DNA of 64,000 bases from assembly GCA_018127085.1 (NCBI GenBank), contig CM030722.1, positions 186,001-250,000 of the forward strand, read 5' to 3'. The stretch comes from Pneumocystis sp. 'macacae'. Lineage: Eukaryota; Ascomycota; Pneumocystomycetes; Pneumocystales; Pneumocystaceae. This document shows, piece by piece, positions 61,287-64,000 of this stretch (the stretch's first letter is position 1; each line of letters begins with the position of its first letter). A program made the position numbers and the translations under genes. A model generated the notes under the pieces. It did not search any database. It was not told the DNA's origin and saw nothing but the letters and a program-made list of their open reading frames with translations.

Positions 61287-64000
61287 ATGAACATATTTTT
61301 TAAAAGTAAACATACAAAACTAATTTTAAGATGTTATCCCAAAAGTCAGACCTCAGAACATAAGCCTAATTCATCGGAACTATCATATTTATGCTATTAT
61401 GGTTTTACAAAGCCGAGCAAACTCCCAAAAGTAGGCCTTTTCTTGGAGCGTAAACTGTCTAAAGATGTTTATCGTAGAAAACAAGGGTAAATTAATTGAA
61501 TTTTATAAACATATAGATTAACGATTATAGAGATATAATTGTTTCATTATATATATGTAAAGCATTAATAGAAAGATGTCATAAAGATTTAAATCTTTAC
61601 GCAGCAAATGTTGTTAATATATTAAATTCAGTTCTTCGATCAGGTGATGTTGAAGCCATTGAACATAGTATTGACTGTGTATATTTATAACAATATAAAT
61701 TATAAATTCATCTAATTATTTTAAGTTTACATCTTTCATTTCGAATCACAATGGACTAATATTATCATCTGATGAGAGTTATGCAAAACAATTTAATATT
61801 CTTATAACATCTTTTGTAGACTTTGCTATGGCACAAAGTGGTCCAAAAATGACAAGGTTTAATTATTAATCATATCTAATACGAATATTTACTAATTAAA
61901 GGTATCGTCTTATAGGAATGCAAGCAGCTCAAGCTATTACATCATGCGAAGCCATTCAAAATTCTAATTTACGTTATTTAACAGCAAAAATTATTCCAGG
62001 TATTTTACATAACTTGGAACATAAGAATGAAGAATTTTTATTGCATCTTCGCTCCAAGTAAATAATAGAAATATTTATGAATTAGAATTAATTATTTAAG
62101 AACAGATATCTTTAACGAAAAAGAAAATCGACACAATAATCTTATATCATACACTAATCATATTATTAATGAGCATGATCCATTAACTGATGAGTTAAAT
62201 GAAATATTGGCTCTTGAAAATCTTAAGCGTATATATGAAATTAACGATGGTGCACATATCAGAAATGCAACACTAGCTTTAATATCTCATATTAAAAATT
62301 TAACTAAAAATAAATCAATCATAAATTGGGCAGTGACACTAATAACTATAATTACAAAATGGACACATGTACAATATAGATACATAATTCTTATAATTAC
62401 AGTAGAAATACTTGAATCATTACCAGATAAAGACATACCATCGAAAGAATACTTTCTTCTCACATCTCTTATACATGCATTGCTTTCATCAAATGTAAAT
62501 TTGATTGGACTTTCTGTTATGGATATTATACATGCATTAACAGGGAAAATTATTGGACAAATCAAAGAATTAAATATTCCAGATACAGCAAAACTTTCAA
62601 GAATAATACTTTCAAAAAGATCATATCTTTTTGAAGACACCATAGAAAGACTAAGTTTTGATTCTGAACAAAGAGAATTTTTTATTTCAGAATTAATACA
62701 TTGTTTAGGTGCATTAGCAACACATATATATTATAGAGACCAAATTATAGACATGGTAGCATCTTTTTTGAGTTGCCTTAGGCCTCTTTCTAATACACTA
62801 TCAGCATCAGCTAATGAAGTAAGAATTGGAAAATTATTAGCTTTGGCAGCAGTTAAAGAAATTTTTATTATTGTTAATTTGAAATGCAATCAAAGTGGAA
62901 TTTCTAGATCTAGAGTTTCTTTAGATATATGGAATTATACTGCTGTTATATTAAAAGATAATGATCCTGGTAATTTATCTAAGTACTTACATATCTAATT
63001 AACTCAAATAGTATTACGTTTAGAATACATATCAGTTTTAACAACTTTTCTTAATGTTGAATTCAATTCTACTGATGAAGAATCTCTTTATGATTCTGAT
63101 GTAAGTATATTTTGCAAAAAATGTTTATTAAAATAATTCAAAGACTTCTAAAATATCTTCTTCAAATTATCTTCAATCTCTTCATTCATATATATATGTA
63201 TATTCTCTTTTAGTTAACAACACTGAAACAGATTATCAAGCAATACAATACCTTTTATTTGTTTTAACTGAAAAATTTGGGTCCAAAGAAACAATAAGAC
63301 TTGTTCCAGTTATGTTGCATCTTCAAGAGTCTATAGATGAAAAAAATATAACTTTATCATCACAACAAAAAAGTACTGTATTAAGCATTATTATATGGTA
63401 TATGATAATTGTTTCAAAAAAAATAAATAATCAAAAGCTTTTTGAAAAAGTAAATGAAGTAGTAATTTTTTTTTTGACAAGAATTATATTAACTATTTTT
63501 TAAGGAAATGAATAAACGAAAACAGGACAAATCATGGCCAGATTTTATTACTTTAAATCCTTCATTTCTACCATCATCAGTATGTTCACCACAACCACTT
63601 TCAAAAACTATTGCACCTTCAAACTCATTTTTAAATAAAGAAGAAATAATCGATATTTTAATTATCTATACACCTAAGTTCCCGGAAAATGCAAAAAAAG
63701 ATCTTATGGAAGCATGGTCACCCGAATCATCGCTGATTTTAGGTAAAGCCTACTCTTATATAAACTATACTTACAATGTCTCTATAGAAGATATATCTCG
63801 ACCTGATTTTTTTATAGGAATTGACCCAGCAAATTATGAAAAGCATTCATCTCCTAACTCATTGTCACAAATAACATCGACTCAAGAAGAAATTCTGTTG
63901 AACGATACACATTCTTCTATTATAAAAGTGGACTCATTAAGACGCACTTTAACAGAACCACATATCAATAACATAAAAAAATCCTATAATATTTCAAATA
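61287..64000 (+). CDS. EFR3: EFR3-family plasma-membrane PI4-kinase anchor (5' part, cut by window edge)
   Basis: Palmitoylated or basic-patch peripheral protein that tethers PI 4-kinase Stt4 at the plasma membrane. Exons 61287..61486, 61531..61678, 61726..61856, 61902..62057, 62101..62969, 63012..63100, 63144 to about 63460, 63505 to beyond 64000. N-terminus: KLILRCYPKSQT, then ELSYLCYYGFTKPSKLPKVG and LERKLSKDVYRRKQG, the most conserved EFR3 region. HEAT-like helical repeats follow. The last exon is open to the window end and Ser/Pro-rich. It is divergent from SLS1 with 208 bp between starts. Confidence 0.92.

Overview
The window is AT-rich fungal nuclear DNA from a Taphrinomycotina-like ascomycete, most probably a Pneumocystis species. 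The evidence is dense gene packing, very many short introns (almost all 36-55 nt, with a CTAAT/TTAAT-like branch site close to the 3' AG), AT-rich codon use, and protein families that pair best with fission yeast (Pal1, Mal3, Skb15/Mak11, Rnc1-like, Pxa-type). A complex I assembly methyltransferase (NDUFAF5), which fission yeast has no use for, fits Pneumocystis better than Schizosaccharomyces. I see no mobile element, CRISPR array, surface-antigen cluster or bacterial-type gene.

Layout. 1-4.8 kb: 3' part of an ADP/ATP carrier, a three-KH RNA-binding protein with a 712-nt intron, then convergent VPS25 (ESCRT-II) and ARPC5 (Arp2/3). 5.6-13 kb: RPS7, an m-AAA protease, the Set1C subunit SPP1, a LIM protein. 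13.5-21.8 kb: TOP3, dynactin p62, NDUFAF5, DBP8. 22-27.5 kb: EB1/Mal3, NSE3, MAK11, tRNA-Val(AAC), RLP24. 27.5-31.4 kb: a broken or cryptic gene and PAL1. 31.4-43.4 kb: SYG1/XPR1-like SPX-EXS protein, alpha-arrestin, MED10, a PXA-domain protein, the DRG GTPase RBG1. 44-51.7 kb: a large unassigned helical protein, an unassigned coiled-coil protein, a dual-specificity phosphatase. 52-64 kb: HUT1, TEF1, a GID4-type degron receptor, EFM4, SLS1 and the 5' part of EFR3.

The genes are unrelated housekeeping loci and not an operon-like system. Small functional links: EFM4 methylates the product of TEF1 3 kb away in known fungi; RPS7, MAK11, DBP8, RLP24 and RBG1 all belong to ribosome production or translation; m-AAA protease, NDUFAF5, ADP/ATP carrier and SLS1 are mitochondrial.

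The most unusual signal is in the introns. At four junctions where protein conservation fixes the exon ends, the 5' splice site keeps +1 G and a good +3 to +6 context but has C, A or G at +2 (GC-AG in the m-AAA protease, GA-AG in dynactin p62, GG-AG in SYG1 and in the PXA protein). A fifth (GC in ARPC5) is likely. Several genes use micro-exons of 5, 8, 12 and 16 nt. Exon coordinates below were read by hand from the sequence and translated across each junction; they have not been checked against transcripts.
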